DNA of 41,981 nt from a virus, in the IMG/VR virus record IMGVR_UViG_3300025669_000078, positions 1 through 41,981 of that record. One strand, given 5' to 3'. A model generated the notes under the pieces. The model was not told where the DNA came from and did no database searches. It saw nothing but the letters and a program-made list of their open reading frames with translations. The translations under genes and the position numbers were made by a program. Of this stretch, positions 8,494 through 17,149 are shown piece by piece (the first letter of the stretch is position 1; each line of letters opens with the position of its first letter).

Positions 8494-11400
8494 ATGAAAA
8501 AGCTCAAATTTCTGTCACTCATAGCGATTATGATTTTGCTGACAGCGCCCATGGCACTCGCTGCGGGTCAGTGGTCGCCGTTGTTTACGAAAAAGCAACC
8601 GGGCGGCATTTACGGCGTAATCGATACGTCAAAAACGACCGGTGATATTTGGTATGTTGATTCAGGGACCGGAACCGATGGCGCCGGGTACGGGCGCAAC
8701 CCGTTAAGCCCTACGGCAACCCTTGACTATGTAATCGGCTTGACCACGGCCAGCAACGGTGACGTAATTTATGTTGCGGCGGGCCATGCGGAAAGCGGAT
8801 CCGCTGCAAATCTGGTGGATATCGATAAAGCCGGATTGCGGGTTGAGGGCCTGGGCGTTGGCGCAAATCGGCCGTCGTTTACGTTTTCCGATACCGATAC
8901 GACCTTTGCAATCGGTGCGGCTAATGTTACGGTCAAGAATATCCAGTTCATTGCCGGGGTGCATGCGATCGAGATCGGTATTGCGGTTGAGGCTGCTGGT
9001 ACTGGATTTACACTGGAGGACTGTATATTTCCGGAACCGACAACGAGTTCCTGGGAGTTTATCGACGCGATAGATCTTGAAGCGTTGGTATCCGGGATGA
9101 CCGTTAAGAACTGCACTTTTTATAACGCGGACGCGACCGGCGGTTCTCATTTTTTAGAGGCCGGGAACGGTGTAAACACGAATATCCAACTCATTGACAA
9201 TTACATCTATGGTGAGTTTGGGGTGGCGTGTGTTTGGTCAAACGATACGGATCTGGAATGGCTTATTCAGGGCGGAACGTATACCAACTTGACCAATGAT
9301 CAGCATGCGCTTGAATTTGTCACAGGGACCGCAACGGGTCAGATTATAGATGTTCTGGTGCGGACAAATGCACAGGGAACTGCTGTTGATCCGGGCAGCA
9401 TGACCATGAGCAACGTGTTATGGGATGATGACACTACGGCGGATACGGTTGCCATTCCGGTTGTCATGTCAACTGCCGGCGCTGGCAGTATCGGTGCAAT
9501 AGACGATGCGACCACCGATAGCATTCATGGCAAAATTGGGACTGATTCCGAAATGGGCGACGTGTCCATGTACGACCAATGGATTCTTGACCAAATTGAC
9601 CTGGACGCGATTCTTGCCTCAGTGCCTTCCGGTATGAGCTACGTTGCTGCGGTAACGACCGCAACCGACACGACTCATACAAGCTATTCCGCTTTGATCG
9701 GTTTGGGTACGAATTACTTTGTAAACGGTTGGACAATGATCGTTATATGGGACGCTAACGGCGGAAATGCGGCTCCCGAGGGTGACGTGGTTGACATTTC
9801 AGCCTTTAACACAACGACCGGCGCCGTTACGCATGGCGCTGTTACGACCCTTGCCGAAAATGACAAGGTTTTGTTTGTCAGGGATGAACTGGTTTCTATA
9901 TATCAAAAAGCGTTGGCGACTCCGGTTACCAACTCGCTTGCATATCGCATAAGTCAATATATTGCGTCTGGCGATGGTGATTTTGTTGGCGGAACGGCTT
10001 TGGCTTCGAATGTATCCCTTGTGGACGCCTTGGGCCAAAATGGGGCTGATACGACCGTGGCTCCGGATCGAAACGCGGCGAAAATTCAGGAACGGATCGA
10101 TGCAATTACGACCGTAATGCAGATGGTCGACGCGGCGGGTGCGAACGGTTGGGAAGATGACGGATCCGGTGGAAATCTCTATACAACCTTTAACAGTACA
10201 GATGCGAACGCAAATCTGTTTTCCGGTGATGGTGGAAAGGTTAAAGATGACAATGTTTTTTCCTACTTTGCACAACTGGAAAGAATGTCGGAAGAAATCC
10301 TATCCGGAATGCGGGCATCTGGCAAATCCGTTGGAAATGTCTGGTATGTCGATTCGGTAACCGGTGCCGGTGGTGACGATGGGTCAACCTGGGCGCTGGC
10401 AGAGGCCACTCTTGCTGCCGGCATTGCTGATGCGACGGCCAGCAAGGGCGATGTTGTTTTCGTCGCTCCTGCGCATGCTGAAACAGTATCAGCGGCCATT
10501 ACCGCCAATATTATCGGCGTAACGGTTATCGGGCTCGGGACTGGCTCGCAAATGCCGACGTTGACCTTTAATCATGCAAGCTCATCGATTGATATTTCGG
10601 TTGCCGGGGTGACGATTCAAAATCTTCGGCTTTACAATACCACAGCGGCGACTGATAACGCGATTTCGATTCTTGCCGGCGGTGATTATGCGGTAATTGA
10701 CGGAATCGAGTTTACAGATACCGGTGCCGGGAACTTTGTTCATACCATCGGCATCCTCTTGGCTTCCGGTGCGGATATGGTGACGGTGCGAAACTGTTCG
10801 GTTTACAATACGCAGAGTGGTGCCACTTCCTTCATCGACGGTACAACCGGGATCGTCAATCGCTTGCTGGTAGAGAACAATGATATATGGGGTGATTATT
10901 CCGACGCAGCTATCAATTCGGATAAGGCGCTGACCAACTTTATTCTCAGAAGCAATCTTATCCGGAATGTTCAGGCTGCTGACCATGCGGTACAGTTAAG
11001 CGGTGCGGCGACCGGGTATGCATACGACAACATTCTAACAGGGACGGTGCCGGGTGCAATCTTCGACCCGGGGTCATTGCTTGCCTTTGGTAATAAGATC
11101 GTCGAAAGCGATAAAACGGACGCTCCCGACAATGCATGGCTTGAGGATGGCAAATGGTTTTATGCGGAAGCCACGTTTGAGCTTGACGGCGCTGCGAATA
11201 CGGACAATTTGTTTACCGTGACCGGATCTGTCGAGGTTAAGGTTTACGGAACTGTTACTGAAACGCTGACAAGCCATAGTGATACCATTGCCATAGGGAC
11301 CGCTGACAGCACGACGTTGTTGATTGCGGCTACTGGCGGCGATGCTCCGATGACAAGTGGCGATACCTGGACATCGGCAACCACGGCGAAAAGTGCGGCA

Positions 11401-11535
11401 TCTCCGACAACCTACATCCTTGATGATGATAACATTGCAATTACCCAAAGTGCTACAAACTTGGCAGATGGAACGGTAGTTATTCACGTGTATTGGAGAG
11501 CCTTGACCGAAGGCGCAAGTGTTATTCCGATATAA
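8494..11535 (+). CDS. giant exported double beta-helix protein
   Basis: A 1013-residue protein. Residues 1-23 form a classical Sec signal peptide with a basic start, the hydrophobic stretch FLSLIAIMILL and cleavage after ALA. Two related right-handed beta-helix modules follow, one starting at DIWYVDS (51-57) and one at NVWYVDS (615-621). Each continues with a KGDVVFVAPAHAE-like segment and short repeats rich in V, I, N and G, ending in lists such as VTVRNCSVYN. The last 120 residues form another beta domain (FTVTGSVEVKVYG ... VIHVYWRAL) like those in virion proteins. Beta-helices often bind or cut polysaccharides. A Sec signal on a gene in the virion cluster is unusual. The exact role is unknown. 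Confidence 0.75.
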   Translation: MKKLKFLSLIAIMILLTAPMALAAGQWSPLFTKKQPGGIYGVIDTSKTTGDIWYVDSGTGTDGAGYGRNPLSPTATLDYVIGLTTASNGDVIYVAAGHAESGSAANLVDIDKAGLRVEGLGVGANRPSFTFSDTDTTFAIGAANVTVKNIQFIAGVHAIEIGIAVEAAGTGFTLEDCIFPEPTTSSWEFIDAIDLEALVSGMTVKNCTFYNADATGGSHFLEAGNGVNTNIQLIDNYIYGEFGVACVWSNDTDLEWLIQGGTYTNLTNDQHALEFVTGTATGQIIDVLVRTNAQGTAVDPGSMTMSNVLWDDDTTADTVAIPVVMSTAGAGSIGAIDDATTDSIHGKIGTDSEMGDVSMYDQWILDQIDLDAILASVPSGMSYVAAVTTATDTTHTSYSALIGLGTNYFVNGWTMIVIWDANGGNAAPEGDVVDISAFNTTTGAVTHGAVTTLAENDKVLFVRDELVSIYQKALATPVTNSLAYRISQYIASGDGDFVGGTALASNVSLVDALGQNGADTTVAPDRNAAKIQERIDAITTVMQMVDAAGANGWEDDGSGGNLYTTFNSTDANANLFSGDGGKVKDDNVFSYFAQLERMSEEILSGMRASGKSVGNVWYVDSVTGAGGDDGSTWALAEATLAAGIADATASKGDVVFVAPAHAETVSAAITANIIGVTVIGLGTGSQMPTLTFNHASSSIDISVAGVTIQNLRLYNTTAATDNAISILAGGDYAVIDGIEFTDTGAGNFVHTIGILLASGADMVTVRNCSVYNTQSGATSFIDGTTGIVNRLLVENNDIWGDYSDAAINSDKALTNFILRSNLIRNVQAADHAVQLSGAATGYAYDNILTGTVPGAIFDPGSLLAFGNKIVESDKTDAPDNAWLEDGKWFYAEATFELDGAANTDNLFTVTGSVEVKVYGTVTETLTSHSDTIAIGTADSTTLLIAATGGDAPMTSGDTWTSATTAKSAASPTTYILDDDNIAITQSATNLADGTVVIHVYWRALTEGASVIPI

Positions 11536-11538
11536 ACC

Positions 11539-12846
11539 ATGAAATATAAACTTAAAATAATAGGCGTTTTGGTGGCGGTCTTATTGATCGTCACCTACGC
11601 CTATGCAGACAGGTGGCTTGACCAGGTTAAGTCTGATGGACTTGCCGGGGAACCCGATTCCGTTGCGTATCGTTTACATGCCATTCAAGAAAACGCCGGG
11701 GCTGCGGCGAGTGGTCGGGCGGTTACCGACACGCTGTATGTTTCCCCGAACGGAACAAACACGGATGGCAAATCATGGACCACAGCTTACACAACCATTC
11801 AAGGGGCCCTTGATGCGGCCAGTACGGATGCAAATGAACTCACACTGATTTTAATCGGGATCAATACCGGGTCGGATTATTACGATATAGCCACGGCCAG
11901 CGATCCGACATGGACCGGTAATTATATTCTCAAGGGCTCACATCGAACGTGGGTGAAAATTAAAAACGATACTGGCGATTCGATTCTAAAGTTTACCGGA
12001 TACGTTTCTTTAATCGATTTAAACTTTAATCTCGGGACCGATAATAACGGCGTGATCATTACCAAAGGCGCTTTTCGAGTCAGCCATTGTCAATTCGTGG
12101 GTGAGGATCTTGACGGTGCGATTACGAGGACCGCCCTGCATATCGACGGGGCCAGTCTGTTAAAACATGGCCAGGTTTCGGATACTCATTTTCTTGGGGA
12201 TGGCACAACCCGCTTGACCGCGATCAAGCTTGATCATGTTGCGCGGTCGGAATTTAGCCACGTTGAAATACATGAATGCAAAACCGGTATTCAGATAACA
12301 GAAACCGATTCCGATTCAAATTATTTTTACAATGTCGATATTGGTGATAGCGCAACCGGGCTTGATCTTGACGCCGGGAATGAACAGCATTTTGAGAGTA
12401 TTTCATTTCATCATAATACCGCAAATGTTGATGATGCGACCGTCGGCCAAAGTGATCATCATTATAATAATATTAGCGGCGAATTTAAAATAGCTGCATA
12501 CCCGGAAGATGTTGACGGAACTCCTGTTGCTGGTCATGCAAACGCGGACGAATTTGGGACCGATACGGAACTACGGGCGGCTGTGACTGCGACAAAACCG
12601 TTTAAGATCGTTGGGTATGCTTTTAAATTGGCGGTAACTCAGGAGCATTTAATCGGGTTTAGTACGGATAGCGGGTCAACTTATTTTAATCAGATGATCG
12701 TCGGGTCCACAAAGGGGCAAGCAACTGCCGCGACTGCTGATACTGATTTTATCTTTAATCCGGGAACGCGGATAAGCGCAAGGGTCATGGCAGAGTCGGA
12801 TGGTGGAGACATTGTCTATATTTGGCTCAAAATTCAGGAGATTTAA
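11539..12846 (+). CDS. exported beta-helix protein
   Basis: A 435-residue protein with a Sec signal peptide (hydrophobic IIGVLVAVLLIVTYAYA, cleavage likely before DRW at residue 24). The mature part opens with a TLYVSPNGTNTDG block that parallels the WYVDS blocks of the preceding protein, then parallel beta-helix turns (residues 90-310) with many N, D, G and H. The C-terminal about 110 residues form a distinct beta domain (FKIVGYAFKLAVTQEHLIGF). It starts three bases after the previous gene, so it is co-translated in the same cassette. Likely surface- or polysaccharide-binding; not proven. Confidence 0.7.
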   Translation: MKYKLKIIGVLVAVLLIVTYAYADRWLDQVKSDGLAGEPDSVAYRLHAIQENAGAAASGRAVTDTLYVSPNGTNTDGKSWTTAYTTIQGALDAASTDANELTLILIGINTGSDYYDIATASDPTWTGNYILKGSHRTWVKIKNDTGDSILKFTGYVSLIDLNFNLGTDNNGVIITKGAFRVSHCQFVGEDLDGAITRTALHIDGASLLKHGQVSDTHFLGDGTTRLTAIKLDHVARSEFSHVEIHECKTGIQITETDSDSNYFYNVDIGDSATGLDLDAGNEQHFESISFHHNTANVDDATVGQSDHHYNNISGEFKIAAYPEDVDGTPVAGHANADEFGTDTELRAAVTATKPFKIVGYAFKLAVTQEHLIGFSTDSGSTYFNQMIVGSTKGQATAATADTDFIFNPGTRISARVMAESDGGDIVYIWLKIQEI

Positions 12847-12849
12847 ACA

Positions 12850-13362
12850 ATGAAAAAATCATTAATTGCAATATTAATCAGCTTTCTTTTGCCGGTGATG
12901 GCATTTGGAGCGGTCGGGACGGTGACGCAAACTCCATTGATTATCGATACCCATTCGCGGATCATAACATTTATTTGCATCGGTGGAACTGCCGGCGAAA
13001 CCGGAACGATACCGAATACCGCAACGAATGCGGCGAATACCCTGTTTATTACGGGTTGGTATCTCACAGAAGTTAAAGCATTCAGGACCGTCGGCGGAAC
13101 GCAACCGGACGCGGGAAGCGTGCTGGTTTACGACGCTTCAGGGGTCGATTTGCTCGGCAGTATCGATAATTCAACGGCATACCAGGGGCTTAACTTGCTC
13201 CATGAGTCACTGGCTAAAAAGTGTATGCCGGATATGTACTTGACCAGGGCCGGAACGCATCAGCTTTATTATCCGCTGGTTACCGGTGCGCTTACCCTGG
13301 ACGTTGACGATCAGGTCACGGCCAGCGCCGACTGGACCATCGTAATGACGTTTGAAAAATAG
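12850..13362 (+). CDS. small exported beta-rich protein
   Basis: A 170-residue protein whose first 20 residues are a Sec signal peptide (KKSLIAILISFLLPVMAFGA). The mature part is beta-rich and contains FITGWYLTEVKAFRTVGG and LYYPLVTGALTLDVDDQVT, with an even hydrophobic pattern typical of a compact sandwich domain. The ribosome site AGGAG lies nine bases upstream. No enzymatic motif is seen. It belongs to the run of signal-peptide genes from 8494 to 15478 and resembles phage structural domains in composition. Confidence 0.65.
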   Translation: MKKSLIAILISFLLPVMAFGAVGTVTQTPLIIDTHSRIITFICIGGTAGETGTIPNTATNAANTLFITGWYLTEVKAFRTVGGTQPDAGSVLVYDASGVDLLGSIDNSTAYQGLNLLHESLAKKCMPDMYLTRAGTHQLYYPLVTGALTLDVDDQVTASADWTIVMTFEK

Positions 13363-13370
13363 GGGCTGAT

Positions 13371-14375
13371 ATGAAATCATTAAAAATCGCAATATTTACC
13401 TTTGTGTTGATCGGGTTGTCTACGCTCGGCTTGCGCTCAATCCCTCAACCGAGTTTACCGCTTGCCGTTGTAGACGGTGGGACCGGGTCGGGCCTTAAAC
13501 TTGGCGATGTGGTGACGACCACACCTATCACCGGGGGCGTTAATGATATCTTTCCTGGGGCGGATGCTGATACGTTAACGCTCGGAATTACAATGCTTGG
13601 CGATCTGGCAGTCACGGCTCCGGTAACTGGTGCGGCATCTGATGTTTTTCCTGGGGCGAATGGCGCAAAGGCGACGATAGGGGTTGCAACGGCCTTGACA
13701 TCGGCAGAGGGTGTATCTGAGTTGGCCACAGGCGCGGAGACAATAACCGGTACGGCAACTGATAGGGTTGTCACTCCTGCCGGCCTCGTGGCGCGTCTGA
13801 CCGATATCGGCACGACTATCACTGATGATTTTCCGGATATTGACGCTGCGGAAACCGTGGCGCTGGATATAACCGGGCTGCCTGGGGATGATGTTCAGTC
13901 AACCTTGATCCGGATCTATCTTGCTGATGGCGTAAATGATCCGGGCGCGGATATTAACGTCAACTTTCGGCTTGAATTTTTCACAAAGGATACAAAGCTC
14001 GGCCAGGACCGGATCGGAAAACCGATTTATTTCAATTTGACTTATACGGAAGTTAAAACCGGAACTTGGTCGGCGGCTGGAACGGGCGGGGATTTGGACA
14101 GCTCTGCTGGGTTGCTTGTTTACGATTGGATTAGGCTCATGGGTGGTACGGCTGAATCGGTCAACCTTGTGACGATCACAGATGCCGATACAGTGGTTGT
14201 GACAACCCTGGTAAACGGTCATGCGGTTGATGAAGGAATATGCCGAGAAGTTAGAATCGTTGACAGCTTTCCACTTAGCGATGCCGACGAAACCGGCGAA
14301 ATCCATGCAAAGTTAACATCCCTTGCGGATCCGGGCGATGCAATCGGAATCACCATAGCGGTTACGGTGAAGTAA
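13371..14375 (+). CDS. fibre-like protein with hydrophobic N-terminus
   Basis: A 334-residue protein. The first about 20 residues are hydrophobic after MKSLK and could be a signal or anchor; the cleavage site is unclear. Residues 30-145 contain tail-fibre signatures: VVDGGTGSG, a repeat of the DIFPGAD / DVFPGAN kind, and ELATGAETITGT...RVVTPAGL, which is common in phage fibre shafts. The C-terminal half is a beta domain with INVNFRLEFFTKD. A fibre shaft motif behind a signal-like N-terminus is odd. The stop shares one base with the next ATG. Confidence 0.65.
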   Translation: MKSLKIAIFTFVLIGLSTLGLRSIPQPSLPLAVVDGGTGSGLKLGDVVTTTPITGGVNDIFPGADADTLTLGITMLGDLAVTAPVTGAASDVFPGANGAKATIGVATALTSAEGVSELATGAETITGTATDRVVTPAGLVARLTDIGTTITDDFPDIDAAETVALDITGLPGDDVQSTLIRIYLADGVNDPGADINVNFRLEFFTKDTKLGQDRIGKPIYFNLTYTEVKTGTWSAAGTGGDLDSSAGLLVYDWIRLMGGTAESVNLVTITDADTVVVTTLVNGHAVDEGICREVRIVDSFPLSDADETGEIHAKLTSLADPGDAIGITIAVTVK

Positions 14376-15478
14376 TGAAAAAACTTTTTGTATATTTATT
14401 AACTTGCCTTTTTCTTTTCGCTCCCGTTGCTCATGCATGGGACGGAGTTGCCTTTAGCAGTAGGGCAGGAGTAAATCCGACAGGGTTAGTATTTGCAGGA
14501 CTTCCTTTACATTCAACACTTTCGTCTATTCGGGATAGGAGTAGACAGGATAATGATTTCGAACAGAATACGGTCGGAAAACAATACGCTTTTGCTTCGT
14601 CAATGAATGCTTCCAATCCTGTTTGGGATTTGGATGGTTCTGATTTTATTGCTCAAAAAACTTACGATATCAATCAAGGGGCAATGACATTTGTGGCTGA
14701 TGCTGGAGCGGCTGAGTTTCGTGATGCCGGGCAAGATTTTAGCGATTGGGAAACAGCGCCGGCGGCCGGGTTGGCATCATATCGAATAGTTATTACTACG
14801 AACAACGGGATTTCATACGGATACATGGGCGCATCAAATAACGGTGGCACCGATATTGATATTTATTCGGACTACGCTCTGACGACTCGGGGATGGAAAG
14901 GAAGAACAACTCCGCAGGTATCACCAGATACGGCAGCATCTTATGTGGTATATAAAATCATCGGAACCACGAATCTGGCTGGTGACCAGAGCCATATATT
15001 TCTTGGAGTGAAACCGGACGATGGGCAAGGCGTTGATCAGACTTTCTCATCTATACAGGATAATAGCCTGGGCGATTTTAGATCCATGCTTTTTTATAAA
15101 AAAGACGATGGGCATGTATGGATTTATCTAAGCGGTGACGGGGTTAACACAACATATGAAAAAACAGATGCCGTTATATATGCAAACGGAGCGCAAGCGT
15201 CATTTAATCAAATTGGATTTGTCTATAATGGAACTACTTGCGTTATATATAATAATGGGAGTGTTGAGGCATCTACAACTACGGGGGCTATTCCTGCATC
15301 TTTTTTTGATTCACACATTCCCCTCGCCATTGGGGGTTTAAATGTTACATCGCTTCCTGCCGGTTATCTCAATGGCCAAATCGCCCTATACCTGATATAC
15401 GAACGGGCGCTAACCGCCGCAGAAGTCCAACGGCTGGTATTGCAAGCCTGGGAAGAGGGTTTGGTAAGTCAGAATTAA
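14375..15478 (+). CDS. exported LamG/concanavalin-like lectin domain protein
   Basis: A 367-residue protein with a clear Sec signal peptide (VYLLTCLFLFAPVAHA, cleavage before WDG). The C-terminal 130 residues show the pattern of a laminin-G/concanavalin A-like sandwich: FNQIGFVYNGTTCVIYNNG and GYLNGQIALYLIYERALTAA followed by EVQRL. Such domains bind sugars and are frequent in phage fibres and in bacterial surface proteins. The coding sequence is noticeably AT-richer than its neighbours. It is the last member of the exported cassette. Confidence 0.7.
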   Translation: MKKLFVYLLTCLFLFAPVAHAWDGVAFSSRAGVNPTGLVFAGLPLHSTLSSIRDRSRQDNDFEQNTVGKQYAFASSMNASNPVWDLDGSDFIAQKTYDINQGAMTFVADAGAAEFRDAGQDFSDWETAPAAGLASYRIVITTNNGISYGYMGASNNGGTDIDIYSDYALTTRGWKGRTTPQVSPDTAASYVVYKIIGTTNLAGDQSHIFLGVKPDDGQGVDQTFSSIQDNSLGDFRSMLFYKKDDGHVWIYLSGDGVNTTYEKTDAVIYANGAQASFNQIGFVYNGTTCVIYNNGSVEASTTTGAIPASFFDSHIPLAIGGLNVTSLPAGYLNGQIALYLIYERALTAAEVQRLVLQAWEEGLVSQN

Positions 15479-15491
15479 GTGGAGGCCGATA

Positions 15492-15695
15492 ATGCCAAAG
15501 TTTTCAAAAGATTCTTTTCAAGGATATTTAGTTTGGCTTTTAATAGCGATGATCGGTGTTTTTCAGCTTTGGAATACAAACACAGTCGCGTGCTTCCGCG
15601 ATGATTATGTAACCATTAACCGGTACGAAACCGACCAGGGGCGTATTGAAAAAAAACTTGATCTGCTTTTAGATTTGGCAATAGGCAAAAAATGA
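15492..15695 (+). CDS. single-pass membrane protein with coiled-coil tail, holin or spanin candidate
   Basis: A 67-residue protein with one membrane segment (YLVWLLIAMIGVFQLW, residues 12-27) and a C-terminal charged helix (TDQGRIEKKLDLLLDLA). The ribosome site is GGAGG. The 4-bp ATGA overlap with the next gene shows coupling to a head-tail connector. Short membrane proteins of this shape near head-tail genes may be holins or spanin-like, but no diagnostic motif is visible. Confidence 0.65.
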   Translation: MPKFSKDSFQGYLVWLLIAMIGVFQLWNTNTVACFRDDYVTINRYETDQGRIEKKLDLLLDLAIGKK

Positions 15696-16471
15696 AAACT
15701 CAACTCGTAACAGGACCGGCATTAAACCCGGTATCGCTGGTGGAAACAAAGGCGCACTTGAATCTTAACCCGTCTTTTACCACCGACGATACCTTGTTGA
15801 ATGCTCAAATCTTAACAGCGGTTTATTTTGCGGAAAACGCAACCTTTCGTCGGCTGGTATCGCAAACTTGGAATCTGTATCTTAATAGTTGGGCCGGGAA
15901 TGATCCGAATCGATACTTTCCCCGGGGCTTTTATATTCTGTTTGGCCAGCTTCAATCGGTGTCTCATATCAAGTACACGGACACTGACGAAGATCAAACC
16001 GAGTGGGCGGATACTGAGTACGATGTTGACACATACGATGAACCCGGGGCCGTTGTGCTGGCTTACAACAAGAGTTTTCCGACGGCATCGCTTTATCCGA
16101 CTAATCCGATTGAGGTGCAATTTGTTTGTGGCTACTTTCAGGGCAGCTTGTATGTGGTTTCAACAGATTATTCCGAGGATGATTATATCGTGCCGACGAC
16201 CGGAAACGGCTTTGTGTATCAGGCCGGTGGTGCTGGCACGTCCGACACGGCGGAACCGACATGGACGCGTACCATTGGCGGCACAGTGGTCGATAATGAC
16301 ATTACATGGACCTGTGTAGGCCGTGCGGTGCCAGCTACGATCAAACAAGCAATCCTGCTTTCCATTACGGAAATGTATTCAATCCGCGAGGTAACCATGC
16401 TTAACGTGTCTGTCAATAAGCTGGATACGATCGGCAACTTGCTCAGATCCAAAACGCTTTGGGAGTTTTAA
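15692..16471 (+). CDS. head-tail connector protein, HK97 gp6-like, with inserted beta domain
   Basis: A 259-residue connector that would sit below the portal. The N-terminal part has the family pattern: LVETKAHLNLN, then TTDDTLLNAQILTAVYFAEN and the W-x-L-x-L strand. The C-terminus ends with an all-helical AILLSITEMYSIRE segment. Between them (about residues 160-210) is an insertion containing EPTWTRTIGGTVVDNDITWT, a W...GGTV.D..ITW motif seen in phage fibre proteins. The insertion makes the protein about 60 residues longer than usual. It overlaps the preceding gene by 4 bp. Confidence 0.85.
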   Translation: MKTQLVTGPALNPVSLVETKAHLNLNPSFTTDDTLLNAQILTAVYFAENATFRRLVSQTWNLYLNSWAGNDPNRYFPRGFYILFGQLQSVSHIKYTDTDEDQTEWADTEYDVDTYDEPGAVVLAYNKSFPTASLYPTNPIEVQFVCGYFQGSLYVVSTDYSEDDYIVPTTGNGFVYQAGGAGTSDTAEPTWTRTIGGTVVDNDITWTCVGRAVPATIKQAILLSITEMYSIREVTMLNVSVNKLDTIGNLLRSKTLWEF

Positions 16472-16473
16472 AA

Positions 16474-16761
16474 ATGACGGTATGGATTAAACAAGGAGTG
16501 CTCGGGCGGCTATCACCATCGATGCGGCGGTGCAAAGGTCGGTTGATTGATTTCTATAAGTTTCGTGGAAGTGATTTTTTTATAACTTCAAAAGGGGAAG
16601 GAAATCATAATCGGGCATCGTGTCATTACGAGGGCGATGCAATCGATTTTAAACGTAAAGGATTTTCAAAGTCGGATATTGTTGATGTTTGCGGATCTGA
16701 TTTTGACGTGGTTGAATATTCAAATCTTGACATTTTCCATGTGGAGTATGATCCAAAATGA
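16474..16761 (+). CDS. M15-family peptidase, putative endolysin
   Basis: A 95-residue protein from the ATG at 16474, which has GGGAG upstream. It carries the zinc-binding signature of M15 DD-carboxypeptidase/endopeptidase proteins: SCHYEGDAIDF, giving S49, H51 and D58, and later FHVEYD with H89 and E91. These would coordinate zinc and cut peptidoglycan cross-bridges. It is compact, at the short end for the family, and has no signal peptide, so release would depend on a holin. It sits among head-tail joining genes rather than at a dedicated lysis locus. Confidence 0.8.
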   Translation: MTVWIKQGVLGRLSPSMRRCKGRLIDFYKFRGSDFFITSKGEGNHNRASCHYEGDAIDFKRKGFSKSDIVDVCGSDFDVVEYSNLDIFHVEYDPK

Positions 16762-17081
16762 TACCAATCCGCCGGGGCGATTTAAGACATCAGGTCGTAA
16801 TTAAAACCGTGACGACAGTTGCGGACGGCATCGGTGGGTTGACAGAAACAGAGGTAACATTTTTAACATGCCGTGCTGCAATTTGGCCGGCATCGGCAAG
16901 GGAGCAGATGCAATCCGATCAGCTCGAAATGCAAACGACTCACCGGATCCGGATCGATTGGCAGACCGGAATTTTACCAGCGATGAAAATCTACCACGGT
17001 ACAAGAGCCTTTGAGATTGTGTCAATTATAAACGTTGAAGAACGTAACGTAATTTTAGACATCTTGGCAAAGGAGTATTAA
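16758..17081 (+). CDS. head-tail adaptor / head closure protein
   Basis: A 107-residue protein of the head-tail joining type. Characteristic are the N-terminal IRRGDLRHQVVI and the middle WPASAREQMQSDQLEMQTTH, followed by a strand pair ending in AFEIVSIINVEERN. It closes the head after packaging and joins the tail. Normal length, four-base overlap with the preceding gene, and the expected position after the connector. Confidence 0.9.
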   Translation: MIPIRRGDLRHQVVIKTVTTVADGIGGLTETEVTFLTCRAAIWPASAREQMQSDQLEMQTTHRIRIDWQTGILPAMKIYHGTRAFEIVSIINVEERNVILDILAKEY

Positions 17082-17083
17082 GA

Positions 17084-17149
17084 ATGAAAAGGCTATTTTT
17101 AGCGGTTTTAATCGTGTGTTTTTTGAGTGGTACGGCGTGGCATCTTTAA
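17084..17149 (+). CDS. orphan Sec signal peptide, out of frame with the serine protease
   Basis: ATG at 17084, two bases after the previous stop, opens KRLFLAVLIVCFLSGTAWHL, then TAA. This is a textbook signal peptide that stops just where the next frame (17116) carries ASLTGLE and the serine protease. Restoring one base near 17140 would give the cleavage motif TAWA followed by SLTG in one frame. A T_TTT_TTG heptamer at 17119-17125 also lies in this frame and permits a -1 shift. So this is most likely the broken or frameshifted 5' end of the protease gene. Confidence 0.6.
   Translation: MKRLFLAVLIVCFLSGTAWHL

Noticed and set aside
16459-16473. Longer TTG start for the M15 peptidase
   Set aside because: The ATG at 16474 has a better spaced GGGAG and gives the complete domain.
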